Source: CAYLJV01 sp964554215 (GTDB lineage Archaea > Hadarchaeota > Hadarchaeia > Hadarchaeales > JAGGTB01). Taken from it: DNA of 64,000 nucleotides. Made by a program: the position numbers and the translations under genes. How positions within the stretch are numbered: position 1 is the stretch's first letter; every line of letters begins with the position of its first letter. The notes below the pieces were generated by a model that ran no database searches, was not told the DNA's origin, and was given only the letters and a program-made list of their open reading frames with translations. The stretch is taken from NCBI GenBank assembly GCA_964554215.1, contig CAZKND010000001.1:22241-86240 (forward strand), written 5' to 3'. Shown here in pieces: positions 51,930 to 60,894 of this stretch.

Positions 51930-52205
51930 ATGAAGCAAAATAAAAGAAATCGAGGAAAGAACGGGAACAAAAATAGAAACAGGAACTCAGGAAAACATAA
52001 ATCACTAAAAAACTTGAATCCCGGAGAAAAAGCAACAATTCAATCAGCACCACAAAAATCTCCTCTAAACGCACTCGGATTACGAGCTGGGAAAAACATC
52101 AAAACAAAAACAAAGCAGCCATTCCAAGGGCCAATAATCGCTTCTGTAGATGGAAGAAAGGTTGCAATAGATCAAGAACTGGCAAGTGAAATCGTAATTC
52201 GGTGA
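51930..52205 (+). CDS. feoA: FeoA domain protein
   Basis: 91 residues: a basic Asn/Lys/Arg-rich N-tail of about 28 residues, then a FeoA SH3-like domain (LNPGEKATIQSAP, NALGLRAGKNIKTK, DGRKVAIDQELASEIVI). FeoA assists FeoB in ferrous iron uptake at the inner face of the membrane. The basic tail is unusual for the family and stands out in an acidic proteome. The ATG is about 28 bases from the TATA box, so the message is probably leaderless. feoB follows after six bases. Confidence 0.9.
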   Translation: MKQNKRNRGKNGNKNRNRNSGKHKSLKNLNPGEKATIQSAPQKSPLNALGLRAGKNIKTKTKQPFQGPIIASVDGRKVAIDQELASEIVIR

Positions 52206-52211
52206 GAATAA

Positions 52212-53903
52212 GTGAGAGTACTTCTTCTAGGCCCACCTAACGTGGGTAAAAGCGTCCTGTTCAATCGGCTGACAGGGCTAGATGTAGGCATGGCTAACTA
52301 TCCTGGTACGACCATCGATTACAAAAAAGGAACAGCAGAAGTAGACGGAATGTCATACGAACTAATAGATGCCCCCGGGTCATACACACTCGACGCATCT
52401 AACGAAGCAGAACAAGTAGCTGTGGACATGCTTGAAAGTGAACCTATCGGCGTAGTATGTGTACTGGACGCCAAAAATTTGGAGAACGGTCTCTATCTTT
52501 TACTACAAGCACTAGAAAAGAAACTACCTACAATAGCAGTGGTAAACAAAAATGACCTCATCGAAGGATCAATCGATAAGGAATTCCTATCAGAAAAATT
52601 GGGAATCCCAGTGATCGAAACAGTAGCAGTGAAAGAAAAAGGACTCTCAAAATTAAAAGATAAAATAAAAAAATTTCTAAACAAGCAAATACCCATTCCT
52701 CAAAACCCACCCCAAGCCACATGGGAAGAAGCCGAAGAGTTGGAGAAAAATGCCCTAGAAAGTTCAGACTCAGGGGGGAAAAGCCTGAGAGAAAAATGGG
52801 GGGACAAACTAGTAGAACCATTCCCAGGAGTACCAATAGCTATAGCAATCCTTTTAATAACCTTCGGATTCGTGGTGGGGGTAGGAGGATTTCTAGGAGA
52901 AGACCTACTAATACCCTTCTTCGAAAATGAAATCTTCCCTCACATAACTAGCGCCGTCGAACAAACCATAGCAAATGAAACAGCTCAAAACATACTTATC
53001 GGAGAATACGGATTCCTGATCAGAGGAATAGAATGGCCCTTCGGTCTAGTTTTACCTTACATACTCACTTTCTATACCGGACTTAGCATTCTAGAAGATA
53101 CAGGATACCTCCCAAGACTAGCAGTGCTCATAGACGGTCTATTCAAAAAGATGTCACTCTCAGGATCTCATATCATATCTCTAATGCTCGGCTATGGTTG
53201 TGCAATCCCCGCCATTCTCTCAACAAGAACTATGAAAAATAGAACTAATAGAATAATCCTATCCTCTATGGTCGCCCTAGCTATTCCGTGTGTGGCACAA
53301 TCGGGGGCCTTTATAGCTTTACTAGCACAACACTCCATATTTCTAGTAGTAGCTATATTCACATTCTCTATAATTGCAGCTATTATTGCAGGGCTGGTTA
53401 TGGGCAGATTTATGAAAGGAGGGGAGAGAGAACCTATGATTCAGGAAGTGCCGGACCTTTTAGTTCCTGACCTAAACATGCTAGGAAAGAAAATATGGAT
53501 ACGAGTAAAAAGCTTTCTCACCGAAGGGGCACTACCAATGATAATCATTATCGGAGTAGCATCAGTGCTCTACGAAGTAGGAATAATGGGATACATAGGC
53601 AAACTACTCGAACCCATGGTCACGGGGTGGCTAAGATTACCGTCGGAAGCATCTACTCCATTAATACTCGGTATATTCAGAAGGGAATTGACAGTACTAC
53701 CTCTTCTAGAGATGGGTCTTTCAACCCTTCAACTTTTCGTGGGTGCCGTGATAGCCCTCTTTTACATCCCCTGTCTAGGTACTATAGGAGTCTTGGGCAA
53801 AGAACTAGGATTGAAAGTTACAGCAGGGATTGTCGGGTTGACAATTCTAGTCTCGTTCACAATAGGGGGCATTATAGCCCAGATCGGCACACTACTATTC
53901 TAA
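52212..53903 (+). CDS. feoB: Ferrous iron transporter FeoB
   Basis: GTPase-coupled ferrous iron transporter. The G domain shows G1 GPPNVGKS at 7-14, the ANYPGTT switch I, DAPGSYTL as G3 and NKND as G4. The membrane part has about eight helices with two Gate-like regions around GYGCAIPAILSTR and RRELTVLPLL. CIPCLGTIG-like FYIPCLGTIGVLG supplies the conserved cysteine. 563 residues is shorter than bacterial FeoB (~770), mainly in the linker and C-tail. The start is GTG at 52212, with the AGTGAG region serving as ribosome site. Confidence 0.95.
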   Translation: MRVLLLGPPNVGKSVLFNRLTGLDVGMANYPGTTIDYKKGTAEVDGMSYELIDAPGSYTLDASNEAEQVAVDMLESEPIGVVCVLDAKNLENGLYLLLQALEKKLPTIAVVNKNDLIEGSIDKEFLSEKLGIPVIETVAVKEKGLSKLKDKIKKFLNKQIPIPQNPPQATWEEAEELEKNALESSDSGGKSLREKWGDKLVEPFPGVPIAIAILLITFGFVVGVGGFLGEDLLIPFFENEIFPHITSAVEQTIANETAQNILIGEYGFLIRGIEWPFGLVLPYILTFYTGLSILEDTGYLPRLAVLIDGLFKKMSLSGSHIISLMLGYGCAIPAILSTRTMKNRTNRIILSSMVALAIPCVAQSGAFIALLAQHSIFLVVAIFTFSIIAAIIAGLVMGRFMKGGEREPMIQEVPDLLVPDLNMLGKKIWIRVKSFLTEGALPMIIIIGVASVLYEVGIMGYIGKLLEPMVTGWLRLPSEASTPLILGIFRRELTVLPLLEMGLSTLQLFVGAVIALFYIPCLGTIGVLGKELGLKVTAGIVGLTILVSFTIGGIIAQIGTLLF

Positions 53904-53917
53904 AAAATAAATTAGTC

Positions 53918-54655
53918 TCAAAAGAAAGAAGATTCTTCCAGAAAAGAATCGACTAACTCGTTGACTTCCTCCACTTCAAAATTCAACGGACTACCTTCAA
54001 GACCCGACTTGTAAAAACTATCCAGTCTAGGTAGAACACCTATAATTTTATCCTCGTCCAAATCTTCAGCAACTATTTCTTCCGCTTCACCCTCCATCTT
54101 ATTCAGAATATAATAAACCGGCTTGTCAATCCCTTCCGCAAATTCCTTTATCCTTTGAGAGAGTTTTATCGACTCCCTAGTTGGGTCAACCACTACCAGT
54201 ATGGAATCAATTCCTCTCTCCACCTCTCTTCCAAAATGCTCCACACCTGCGTCCATATCTACAATCAAAACTTCATCTTCTTCTAAAGATAATTTCTGCA
54301 AAAATTCCCCCGAAAGAAAGTTCATTGGACAAGCACATCCCTCACCATATTCTCCAATCTTTCCTATAGCTAGGAGCTTCAAACCATCTTCCCCCGCTAT
54401 ATATTCCTCAGGCAAATCTTCAAGAGATATATCTTCAGGTAGATCTTCTATTTCGTCAAAAACCTCGTCTCTACCACCAAAATTTTCCATTAGCTCTTCG
54501 GGAAAATCAAGCCCGAGCAAAGAGTGAAGACCATAATTCGACTCATCATTATCCACCACCATGACCTGTTTATCTCTGCTTGCAAATTCTTTAGCTAAAG
54601 CTGCGGACACAGTACTTTTTCCAGCTCCGCCTTTACCTGAAACAATTATTTTCAT
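53918..54655 (-). CDS. cooC: CooC-type nickel-insertion ATPase for CO dehydrogenase
   Basis: A MinD-like ATPase of 245 residues that matures the nickel site of CO dehydrogenase. The deviant Walker A is SGKGGAGKSTVSAALA at residues 6-21. The CooC-specific metal motif is GCACPMN near residue 112, with the two cysteines that bind metal at the dimer interface. Walker B is VLIVDMDAGVEHFGR. It shows that a functional CO dehydrogenase is expected elsewhere in this genome. It is convergent with feoB and sits 3 kb from cdhDE. Confidence 0.92.
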   Translation of the reverse strand: MKIIVSGKGGAGKSTVSAALAKEFASRDKQVMVVDNDESNYGLHSLLGLDFPEELMENFGGRDEVFDEIEDLPEDISLEDLPEEYIAGEDGLKLLAIGKIGEYGEGCACPMNFLSGEFLQKLSLEEDEVLIVDMDAGVEHFGREVERGIDSILVVVDPTRESIKLSQRIKEFAEGIDKPVYYILNKMEGEAEEIVAEDLDEDKIIGVLPRLDSFYKSGLEGSPLNFEVEEVNELVDSFLEESSFF

Positions 54656-54697
54656 CTCAAGAACCTCATTTGAAATATCAATAATGAATTTTACTAT

Positions 54698-54961
54698 CTA
54701 AAAATAAAGCAACCTCTCTTCATTATCACTACTCGCCTGAGACCAAATATAACCTCTTCCGAGCTTGTCACCCTCTATCTTTCCTGAATCTTCTAATTCA
54801 TTCAAAGTCCTTCTAATGGTTCTAGGTTCAAAGCCCAACACTTTCGCTATTTCTTTCGTCTGCAAATCCCCATATTCTTGAAGAAGGTACAATATGAGTT
54901 TTCTACGAACTTTTTTAGGAGAAAAATCATCACTTACGCTATCTTCATCTTCAGAAGGCAT
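54698..54961 (-). CDS. Small winged-helix DNA-binding protein
   Basis: 87 residues: an acidic N-tail, then a winged helix (KLILYLLQEYGDLQTKEIAK, VLGFEPRTIRRTLNELEDSG) with a short wing (GRGYIWS). No sensor domain. It lies between cooC and the histidine operon on the same strand and could regulate either; there is no direct evidence. Confidence 0.8.
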   Translation of the reverse strand: MPSEDEDSVSDDFSPKKVRRKLILYLLQEYGDLQTKEIAKVLGFEPRTIRRTLNELEDSGKIEGDKLGRGYIWSQASSDNEERLLYF

Positions 54962-55016
54962 TACATCCCCTCTTGGATTGTAGTTGTATAAGCAACTTCA
55001 AAAAGATTAGCAACCA

Positions 55017-55412
55017 TCAATAAACTTCTTCAGGATCAAACTCCCTTTCTAAAATTTCAGAAAACCCTTCGTCATCAATCTCTCTATAAAAACATGACTG
55101 ATACCCCTTGTGGCAAGCAGGACCCATAGGGTCAACGTCGAAAAGCAAGGTATCCTTATCACAATCAACCCTGATCCTCTTCACTAACTGCTCGTTCCCT
55201 GACTGTTCACCTTTTTGCCAGAGCTCCTCTCGAGACCTACTCCAAAAATACATCTTGCCGGTTTCCAAAGTCTTCGAAAGAGCTTCAGTATTCATAAAAG
55301 CAACCATCAAAACCTCACCGCTCTCAAAATTCTGAACAACAGCCGGAATCAAACCATCCTCAAAATTCAAAGAATCAACAATCTCTTCTGCTTTCTCTTC
55401 ACTCAGATTCAC
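55017..55412 (-). CDS. hisI: Phosphoribosyl-AMP cyclohydrolase HisI
   Basis: Third step of histidine synthesis. MVAFMNTEALSKTLETGKM and YFWSRSREELWQKGEQSGN are the signature strands; the zinc and magnesium ligands lie in DCDKDTLLFDVD with later cysteines in PACHKGYQSCFY. 131 residues, so it is the single-function form, not fused to HisE as in many bacteria. Its start overlaps hisE by 14 bases. It is last in the operon. Confidence 0.95.
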   Translation of the reverse strand: MNLSEEKAEEIVDSLNFEDGLIPAVVQNFESGEVLMVAFMNTEALSKTLETGKMYFWSRSREELWQKGEQSGNEQLVKRIRVDCDKDTLLFDVDPMGPACHKGYQSCFYREIDDEGFSEILEREFDPEEVY

Positions 55413-55698
55413 GAGGCTTCCTCCTATCTCTCAACTCGTCCATAACCTGTTCTAAATCTACATCCTCATAAGAGAGAAGCACTAAAATATGGAAAATCAC
55501 ATCAGCGGACTCATGGATAATTTCAGATTCTCCTTGCTCATCCACAGCCTTTATCAACTCATGAGACTCTTCTCTAATCTTTCCCAAAATCCTCTCTCTG
55601 CCATCACTATACAAGGAAGAAACATAGGAGTCCTCCCGTGGATTTTCCTTTCGATCCTGAACAACAGAAAATACTTCCTCTAAAATCTCAGTACCCAA
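55399..55698 (-). CDS. hisE: Phosphoribosyl-ATP pyrophosphatase HisE
   Basis: Second step of histidine synthesis, hydrolysing PR-ATP to PR-AMP. An all-alpha NTP pyrophosphohydrolase of 99 residues. The metal site is KIREESHELIKAV (E-E-x-x-E) with the later acids in ESADVIFHILVLL. It is 2 bases from hisD and overlaps hisI. Confidence 0.94.
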   Translation of the reverse strand: MGTEILEEVFSVVQDRKENPREDSYVSSLYSDGRERILGKIREESHELIKAVDEQGESEIIHESADVIFHILVLLSYEDVDLEQVMDELRDRRKPRESE

Positions 55699-55700
55699 CC

Positions 55701-57005
55701 TTATTCCTCCAATCTTTCCTCAATGCTCTTAGCGTGCGCTGATAACCCTTCAATATTCGCTAATTTCATCGCAATATCAGAAATCTCCCGCAAACCATCC
55801 TCGCTCAACTTTTGAACACTAGTCATCCGAACAAAATCCTGAACGGACAACCCGGCAAAAGACCTCGCCTCTCCGCCCGTCGGAAGAACATGACTTGGAC
55901 CTACCGCAAAATCACCTGCACTCGTAGGAGAATTGGACCCAATAAATATCGCTCCCGCATGCTCAATACTATCCACGACATCATCCGGACTCCTCGTCAC
56001 TATCTCCAAATGTTCAGGCGCATAATCATTAGCAAAATCTATACCTGAATCCAAATCGTCAACGACAATTATATTCCCATACTCCTCCAAAGCCTTAGCA
56101 GCAGTTCTCTCTCGAGGAATATCTTCCAAAACCGACTTTACTTCTTCTTGAACCTCCTCCGCTAAATTCATAGAAGTAGTAACTAGAACTGAAGCTGCAG
56201 AAGAATCGTGTTCAGCCTGAGCCACCATGTCCAAAGCAACATATCGAGGATTAGCTGAAGAATCCGCCAAAATCAAAACTTCACTCGGACCTGCAACAAA
56301 ATCAATACTAACATCATTAGAAACGGCCTTCTTGGCCCCAGCCACGTATATATTTCCCGGCCCAACAATCTTGTCTACCTTCGGAATAGTCTTTGTGCCA
56401 TAAGCCATCGATACTATGGCCTGAGCTCCACCTACTTTGTATATCTCATCAACGGACGCTATATCCGCTGCCACTAATGTAACTTCATTAACGGACTTTC
56501 TAGAATTTGGAGGTGTGCAAAGAACTATGTTTTTCACTCCTGCTTTCATAGCCGGAATCGCGGACATCAAAACTGTAGATGGATACTCCGCACTTCCACC
56601 TGGAGCGTATATACCAACTGTATCTAGCGGACGAACCGTCTGTCCAGCCAATACGCCGTTTGCCATTTCATCCATCCAATCCTCCGGAACCTGTCTTTCA
56701 TGAAACTTTTCTATGTTTTCAGCAGCTTCTTTCATAACATCGTATTTCCTGGGATGAACCTCTCTCTTCGCCCTCTCTATCCGATCTTGTTTAACCCGTA
56801 TCTGATCTCTACCTAGTTTAACATCATCAAACTTTTCTGTATAATCGAGTACAGCAAGATCCCCTCGATTTTTGATATCATTAATTATCCTCTCAATGTT
56901 TTGAGACGTTCCGCCTATCTCCACCTCCGACCTCCTAAGCAACCTATTTCTAAAAGTATCAGGCCTGTTAGAAAGCTTAATTATATCCAAAGGTGATATT
57001 TCCAT
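55701..57005 (-). CDS. hisD: Histidinol dehydrogenase HisD
   Basis: Final two oxidations to histidine. Signatures are YAPGGSAEYPSTVLM, VGPGNIYVAGAKK, the catalytic AEHDSSAAS and the closing PTSAGDFAVGPSHVLPTGG. 434 residues, standard. It abuts hisB with no intervening base. Confidence 0.96.
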   Translation of the reverse strand: MEISPLDIIKLSNRPDTFRNRLLRRSEVEIGGTSQNIERIINDIKNRGDLAVLDYTEKFDDVKLGRDQIRVKQDRIERAKREVHPRKYDVMKEAAENIEKFHERQVPEDWMDEMANGVLAGQTVRPLDTVGIYAPGGSAEYPSTVLMSAIPAMKAGVKNIVLCTPPNSRKSVNEVTLVAADIASVDEIYKVGGAQAIVSMAYGTKTIPKVDKIVGPGNIYVAGAKKAVSNDVSIDFVAGPSEVLILADSSANPRYVALDMVAQAEHDSSAASVLVTTSMNLAEEVQEEVKSVLEDIPRERTAAKALEEYGNIIVVDDLDSGIDFANDYAPEHLEIVTRSPDDVVDSIEHAGAIFIGSNSPTSAGDFAVGPSHVLPTGGEARSFAGLSVQDFVRMTSVQKLSEDGLREISDIAMKLANIEGLSAHAKSIEERLEE

Positions 57006-57575
57006 CTAAACAACCCCTTTTCTACTGGGAACTTCTTCACCCACTACCTCCACTGCTTCGGATAAAGCAACTCCGAAAGCCTTGAAGACAGCTTCCGCCT
57101 TGTGATGGTCATTTTCCCCTCTAAGGATCTCAACATGTAGATTAGAATTTGAATTACTGGCAAAAGTATCCAACAAATGAACAAACATATCCGAATTCAA
57201 ATCTATTAACTCCTCTTTTTCAAAATCCACACGAACATCAGAATAAACTCGGCCACCCAAATCTACAGCTACTAGGGCTAACGAATCATCCATTGGAACA
57301 ATCGCGTCACCCATTCGGCGGATGCCTTTCTTATCCTCCAAAGCATCCTCAAAGGCCTTTCCTGTAGCTATAAATACATCTTCCGCGATATGGTGATCAA
57401 AATCTCCTTCCCCATGAGCTGATAAATCAAATCTTCCATGTTTTCCCATGGACTCTAGTAAATGATCAAAAAAACTTATGCCTGTCTCTACCTCCACATT
57501 TCCCTCTCCATCCAAATTTAATTCTACATCAACAACCGTTTCTTCAGTTTCTCGAGAAATTTTACTTTTTCTCAT
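57006..57575 (-). CDS. hisB: Imidazoleglycerol-phosphate dehydratase HisB
   Basis: Single-function dehydratase of 189 residues. The metal-binding histidine clusters are visible: FFDHLLESMGKHG, DFDHHIAEDVF and ENDHHKAEAVFKAFG. There is no phosphatase domain; the PHP protein upstream in the operon likely supplies that activity. Its start overlaps hisA by 14 bases. Confidence 0.95.
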   Translation of the reverse strand: MRKSKISRETEETVVDVELNLDGEGNVEVETGISFFDHLLESMGKHGRFDLSAHGEGDFDHHIAEDVFIATGKAFEDALEDKKGIRRMGDAIVPMDDSLALVAVDLGGRVYSDVRVDFEKEELIDLNSDMFVHLLDTFASNSNSNLHVEILRGENDHHKAEAVFKAFGVALSEAVEVVGEEVPSRKGVV

Positions 57576-58284
57576 TTTTTACAACCTCTAATGCTTCTTT
57601 CAAACTTAATTTCTCTTCATATATCGCTGTTCCCACTATAACTCCGCTTGCCCCCGCTTTTTTAGCCTTTTTTATATCTTTTATAGATTTCACTCCACCC
57701 GCTGCAAAAACAGGAATATCCACCGTTTGAACCAAATTTTTCACCATTTTAGCATCTAACCCCTCTAATCTTCCCTCAACATCAACATTAGTAAACAAAA
57801 ATCCACCCACACCATTATCCTCCAATTCCTTTGCAGTTTCAAGAACTCCTTTCTCAGTGCTCTCTTTCCAACCCTCTACAACGACCTTCCCCCCCTTCGC
57901 ATCTAAAGCTACGAAAATATTTTCCCCTCCAACCGATTCAAGTATCCTTTCAAAAACATCTGGGGACCTAAAAGCTGTAGTACCTATAATCACGTCATCT
58001 ACTCCAAAATTAAGAAGTTTCTCAACTTTTTCGACAGACCTAACTCCTCCACCCACCTGAACCTCCAAATCGGAATTTTTCACTATCTTTCGGATATATT
58101 CTAAGTTTTCCCCTTCATCCATAGCTGCATCCAAATCTATAACATGAATTCTCTCCGCACCCTTTTTCCCCCACTCTAAAGCAGCTTCCAAGGGATCTCC
58201 ATAATCTTGCTCCGTATCTGGGTCCCCCCCTACTAATTGAACGCATTTGCCCTTACGAATATCCACTGCGGGAATAACTCGCAT
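57562..58284 (-). CDS. hisA: ProFAR isomerase HisA
   Basis: TIM-barrel isomerase of 240 residues. The general acid/base aspartates are in PAVDIRKGKCVQLVGGD (residue 8) and FVALDAKGG (near 130). Phosphate sites are VQVGGGVRS and the AAGGVKS and GVIVGTAIYE loops. The EGW motif (VEGWKEST) is that of HisA rather than HisF. hisF itself is absent from this cluster. Confidence 0.95.
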   Translation of the reverse strand: MRVIPAVDIRKGKCVQLVGGDPDTEQDYGDPLEAALEWGKKGAERIHVIDLDAAMDEGENLEYIRKIVKNSDLEVQVGGGVRSVEKVEKLLNFGVDDVIIGTTAFRSPDVFERILESVGGENIFVALDAKGGKVVVEGWKESTEKGVLETAKELEDNGVGGFLFTNVDVEGRLEGLDAKMVKNLVQTVDIPVFAAGGVKSIKDIKKAKKAGASGVIVGTAIYEEKLSLKEALEVVKNEKK

Positions 58285-58300
58285 TCTAAATCCTCATAAA

Positions 58301-59161
58301 TTATTCCAATATTCTCTCAATAGGAACTACCAATATGTCGCGAGCTCCAACTTCCTTTACTTTATTAACTAAATCGTAAACCTCATTAGATTTAACAACG
58401 GCCTGAATATCCATCAAATCGGCCCCCTGAACATTCGAAACTGTAAGTCCAGACATGCCAGGGATTATATCCTTTATCTCCGAGACTTTTCCTTCAGGGA
58501 CATTCATCATCAACAATTTCCTCGGCTTGGCCTTAATAACACTCTCTATGGCCAAAACTATTTCTTCTATCTTTTCCTCTTTCTCCTCTAAACTCTCAGG
58601 ATTGGCTATCAATCGGACCGAGGTTTCAAAAAGAGAATCGATAACTTCTAAACCATGGCTTCTCAGAGTAACTCCCGTGCTCTTCAAATCAACAATTAAA
58701 TCAGCCATTCCAATAAACGGTGTAATCTCAGTGGCTCCGGAAACTTCAGTCAGGTCGACATCTATATCTTTATCCTCAAAATAATTTCTAGTAACATTCG
58801 GAAATTCAGTTGCAACCTTAACCTCTCCTTCAATATCATCTATAGAGTTGATGGAAGAATTTTTATGAGCCGCCAAAACCATTTCAGCCTTTCCAAAATC
58901 CAAATCTAGAAGTTCTTCAATATCTTCTCCACTCTCCATTATTAGGTCATGTCCAGTTATCCCCAAATCCGCTGATTTAGAACCAACGATATTAGGAATA
59001 TCTTGAGTTCGAACAAAAACTACCTCTAAATCATCTACATTCGTATCCGCAAAAAGCTGTCGAGCTCCCCGATCTAGAACTCCAATTCCAGAACTATCCA
59101 ATAAATCCAAAATTGGGTCATGAAGACGCCCTTTATTCGGAACTGCTAGTTTTATCGTCAT
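58301..59161 (-). CDS. hisG: ATP phosphoribosyltransferase HisG, long form
   Basis: Committing step of histidine synthesis. Starts KLAVPNKGRLHDP, with the PRPP loop represented in EVSGATEITPFIGMADLIVD. At 286 residues it is the long form with a C-terminal ACT-like regulatory domain (RKLLMMNVP, then IPGMSGLTVSN), so it should be feedback-inhibited by histidine without HisZ. Its ATG overlaps the end of hisC by about 29 bases. Confidence 0.95.
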   Translation of the reverse strand: MTIKLAVPNKGRLHDPILDLLDSSGIGVLDRGARQLFADTNVDDLEVVFVRTQDIPNIVGSKSADLGITGHDLIMESGEDIEELLDLDFGKAEMVLAAHKNSSINSIDDIEGEVKVATEFPNVTRNYFEDKDIDVDLTEVSGATEITPFIGMADLIVDLKSTGVTLRSHGLEVIDSLFETSVRLIANPESLEEKEEKIEEIVLAIESVIKAKPRKLLMMNVPEGKVSEIKDIIPGMSGLTVSNVQGADLMDIQAVVKSNEVYDLVNKVKEVGARDILVVPIERILE

Positions 59162-60236
59162 TTTCTACCTCCTTTAACTCCCTTAAACCTTTGATTAATC
59201 TTTTATTTTGTTTGGGCTTACCAATGGTTATTCTAACCCAATCAGAAGAAATACCCCGGAATCCAGAGAGATTTCTTATCAAAATCCCCTTTTCACGGGA
59301 AAGATAATCACAAACCTGGGATGAATCAAGCCCAATAGGAGCAGGGGAAGTCATAATGAAATTAGCCTCTGAAGGTAGGACTTTGAATCCTAAATCCTGT
59401 AACTCTTCCTCTAAATAAGATCTACCTGAAGATATTGTTGATTTTGTTTTTTCTACGAATTCTTCATCGTCCAAAGCTTCAATAGCGGCATTTTGAGCCA
59501 ATTTGTTCACACTAAATGGAGGTCGAACTCTCTCTATAGCCTCCACTAACTTCTCGTTCGTCAATCCATAACCGATTCTCAATCCAGCTAGTCCAAACAT
59601 CTTCGAGAAGGTCCTTAAAACAATCAAATTATCATATTCCCCCACCATATCCACGACAGTTTCTCCAGAGAATTCTACATAAGCTTCATCCACTACAATC
59701 ATCTTCTCAGTCTCTAGAAGTCGTTTCAACCCCTCTCTACTTATCGAATTCCCAGTCGGATTATTTGGTCTACCTAAAAACACTATCTTAGAACTTTCGA
59801 TTTCTTCGACCAACTTATCAGAATCCCATTTAAAATCATCCAACTCTACAAATTTAGTGGTCATCGCATTAGCTCGGCAAGAAAGTTCATACTGACTGAA
59901 AGTCGGAATGGGAATAAGAGCCTCATCGCCAGGGTCCATAGTCGCTTTTTCCACTAGGTCCATTATCTCATCAGAGCCGTTTCCCACACAAACCTGACCG
60001 TATTCTACACCTGCGTAATCAGAAATAGCTTTTTTGAGTTTTAAAGAACCAGATTTAGGGTATTCTCCTATATCCGAAGCTGCATCCTTGACGGCCTTCA
60101 TAGCCTGAGGTGAAGGACCGTAAGGGTTTTCATTAGAACAAAGTTTAGTAAAGTCCTTATCCTCAGTTTCAGACTTTTTGGCAAGGGGATAAGAGACACC
60201 ATCAGCTATCATTTTTTGAACTCTTTCCGAATACAC
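59133..60236 (-). CDS. hisC: Histidinol-phosphate aminotransferase HisC
   Basis: PLP-dependent class II aminotransferase, about 367 residues. SNENPYGPSPQAM, GNGSDEIMDLV, FLGRPNNPTG, the VVDEAYVEF loop and the PLP lysine in RTFSKMFGLAGLRIGYG are present. GTG at 60236 is taken as start because GGAGGGA lies seven bases upstream and it begins one base after the PHP stop; a longer frame to 60284 would run into the PHP gene. Confidence 0.94.
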   Translation of the reverse strand: MYSERVQKMIADGVSYPLAKKSETEDKDFTKLCSNENPYGPSPQAMKAVKDAASDIGEYPKSGSLKLKKAISDYAGVEYGQVCVGNGSDEIMDLVEKATMDPGDEALIPIPTFSQYELSCRANAMTTKFVELDDFKWDSDKLVEEIESSKIVFLGRPNNPTGNSISREGLKRLLETEKMIVVDEAYVEFSGETVVDMVGEYDNLIVLRTFSKMFGLAGLRIGYGLTNEKLVEAIERVRPPFSVNKLAQNAAIEALDDEEFVEKTKSTISSGRSYLEEELQDLGFKVLPSEANFIMTSPAPIGLDSSQVCDYLSREKGILIRNLSGFRGISSDWVRITIGKPKQNKRLIKGLRELKEVENDDKTSSSE

Positions 60237-60237
60237 A

Positions 60238-60894
60238 TTATCCCTCCAAAACTTTTCTAGGATTCTCTTCCAAAACTTTCTCAACCATTTCTTCTGGCAC
60301 TCCTGCTCCCAGAGCTATTTCCTCAGCCTTTTCATAAGACATTAGTTCCCCTGGACAATGAGCATCGGTGTTAACGACGAGGTCGGCGCCAACTTTCATG
60401 CCTAACTTCACGACTCTGCCATTGGAATAGGAATGGCCATTTCTACCAGATACCTCCAAGAAAGTTCCGGTATCTTCAGCTAATTCTGCTTCCTCCAAAG
60501 ATAGATTCCCAGGATGAGCCAAAATATCAACATCATCACACTCAATTCCCCTTAAGTTCGTACTTTCAGGAACAGGTTCAACAATAGTCTCTCCATGAAC
60601 AATCACGACTTCCGCCCCTTGAGCAACAGATTTTTCTGCCAATTCCGATATGAGCTCAGGAGGAACATGAGTTATTTCTACACCTGGAACCACATCAACA
60701 TCAAAATTTTCAGTAAGTTCATTTGAAGCCACTTTAACTTTCTCTAAAACTGACTCAAAGTTTGAAGGTCCTACATGATCTGTTATAGCCACCAGTTCGT
60801 GACCCAATTTTTCGGCTCTATTAGCTAGTTCCGAAGGACTCAGCTCTCCATCGCTAAAAAACGTATGAGTATGTAAATCTATTCTATCTTTCAT
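60238..60894 (-). CDS. PHP-domain phosphoesterase, likely histidinol phosphatase
   Basis: About 218 residues from the ATG at 60894. PHP metal motifs are RIDLHTHTFFSDGELSP, AITDHVGPSNF, PGVEITHVPP, IVHGE, ILAHPGN and VVNTDAHCPG. Its place between the DUF1152 gene and hisC makes histidinol-phosphate phosphatase likely, since HisB here lacks a phosphatase domain. Other PHP proteins act on different phosphoesters, so this remains inference. Confidence 0.88.
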   Translation of the reverse strand: MKDRIDLHTHTFFSDGELSPSELANRAEKLGHELVAITDHVGPSNFESVLEKVKVASNELTENFDVDVVPGVEITHVPPELISELAEKSVAQGAEVVIVHGETIVEPVPESTNLRGIECDDVDILAHPGNLSLEEAELAEDTGTFLEVSGRNGHSYSNGRVVKLGMKVGADLVVNTDAHCPGELMSYEKAEEIALGAGVPEEMVEKVLEENPRKVLEG

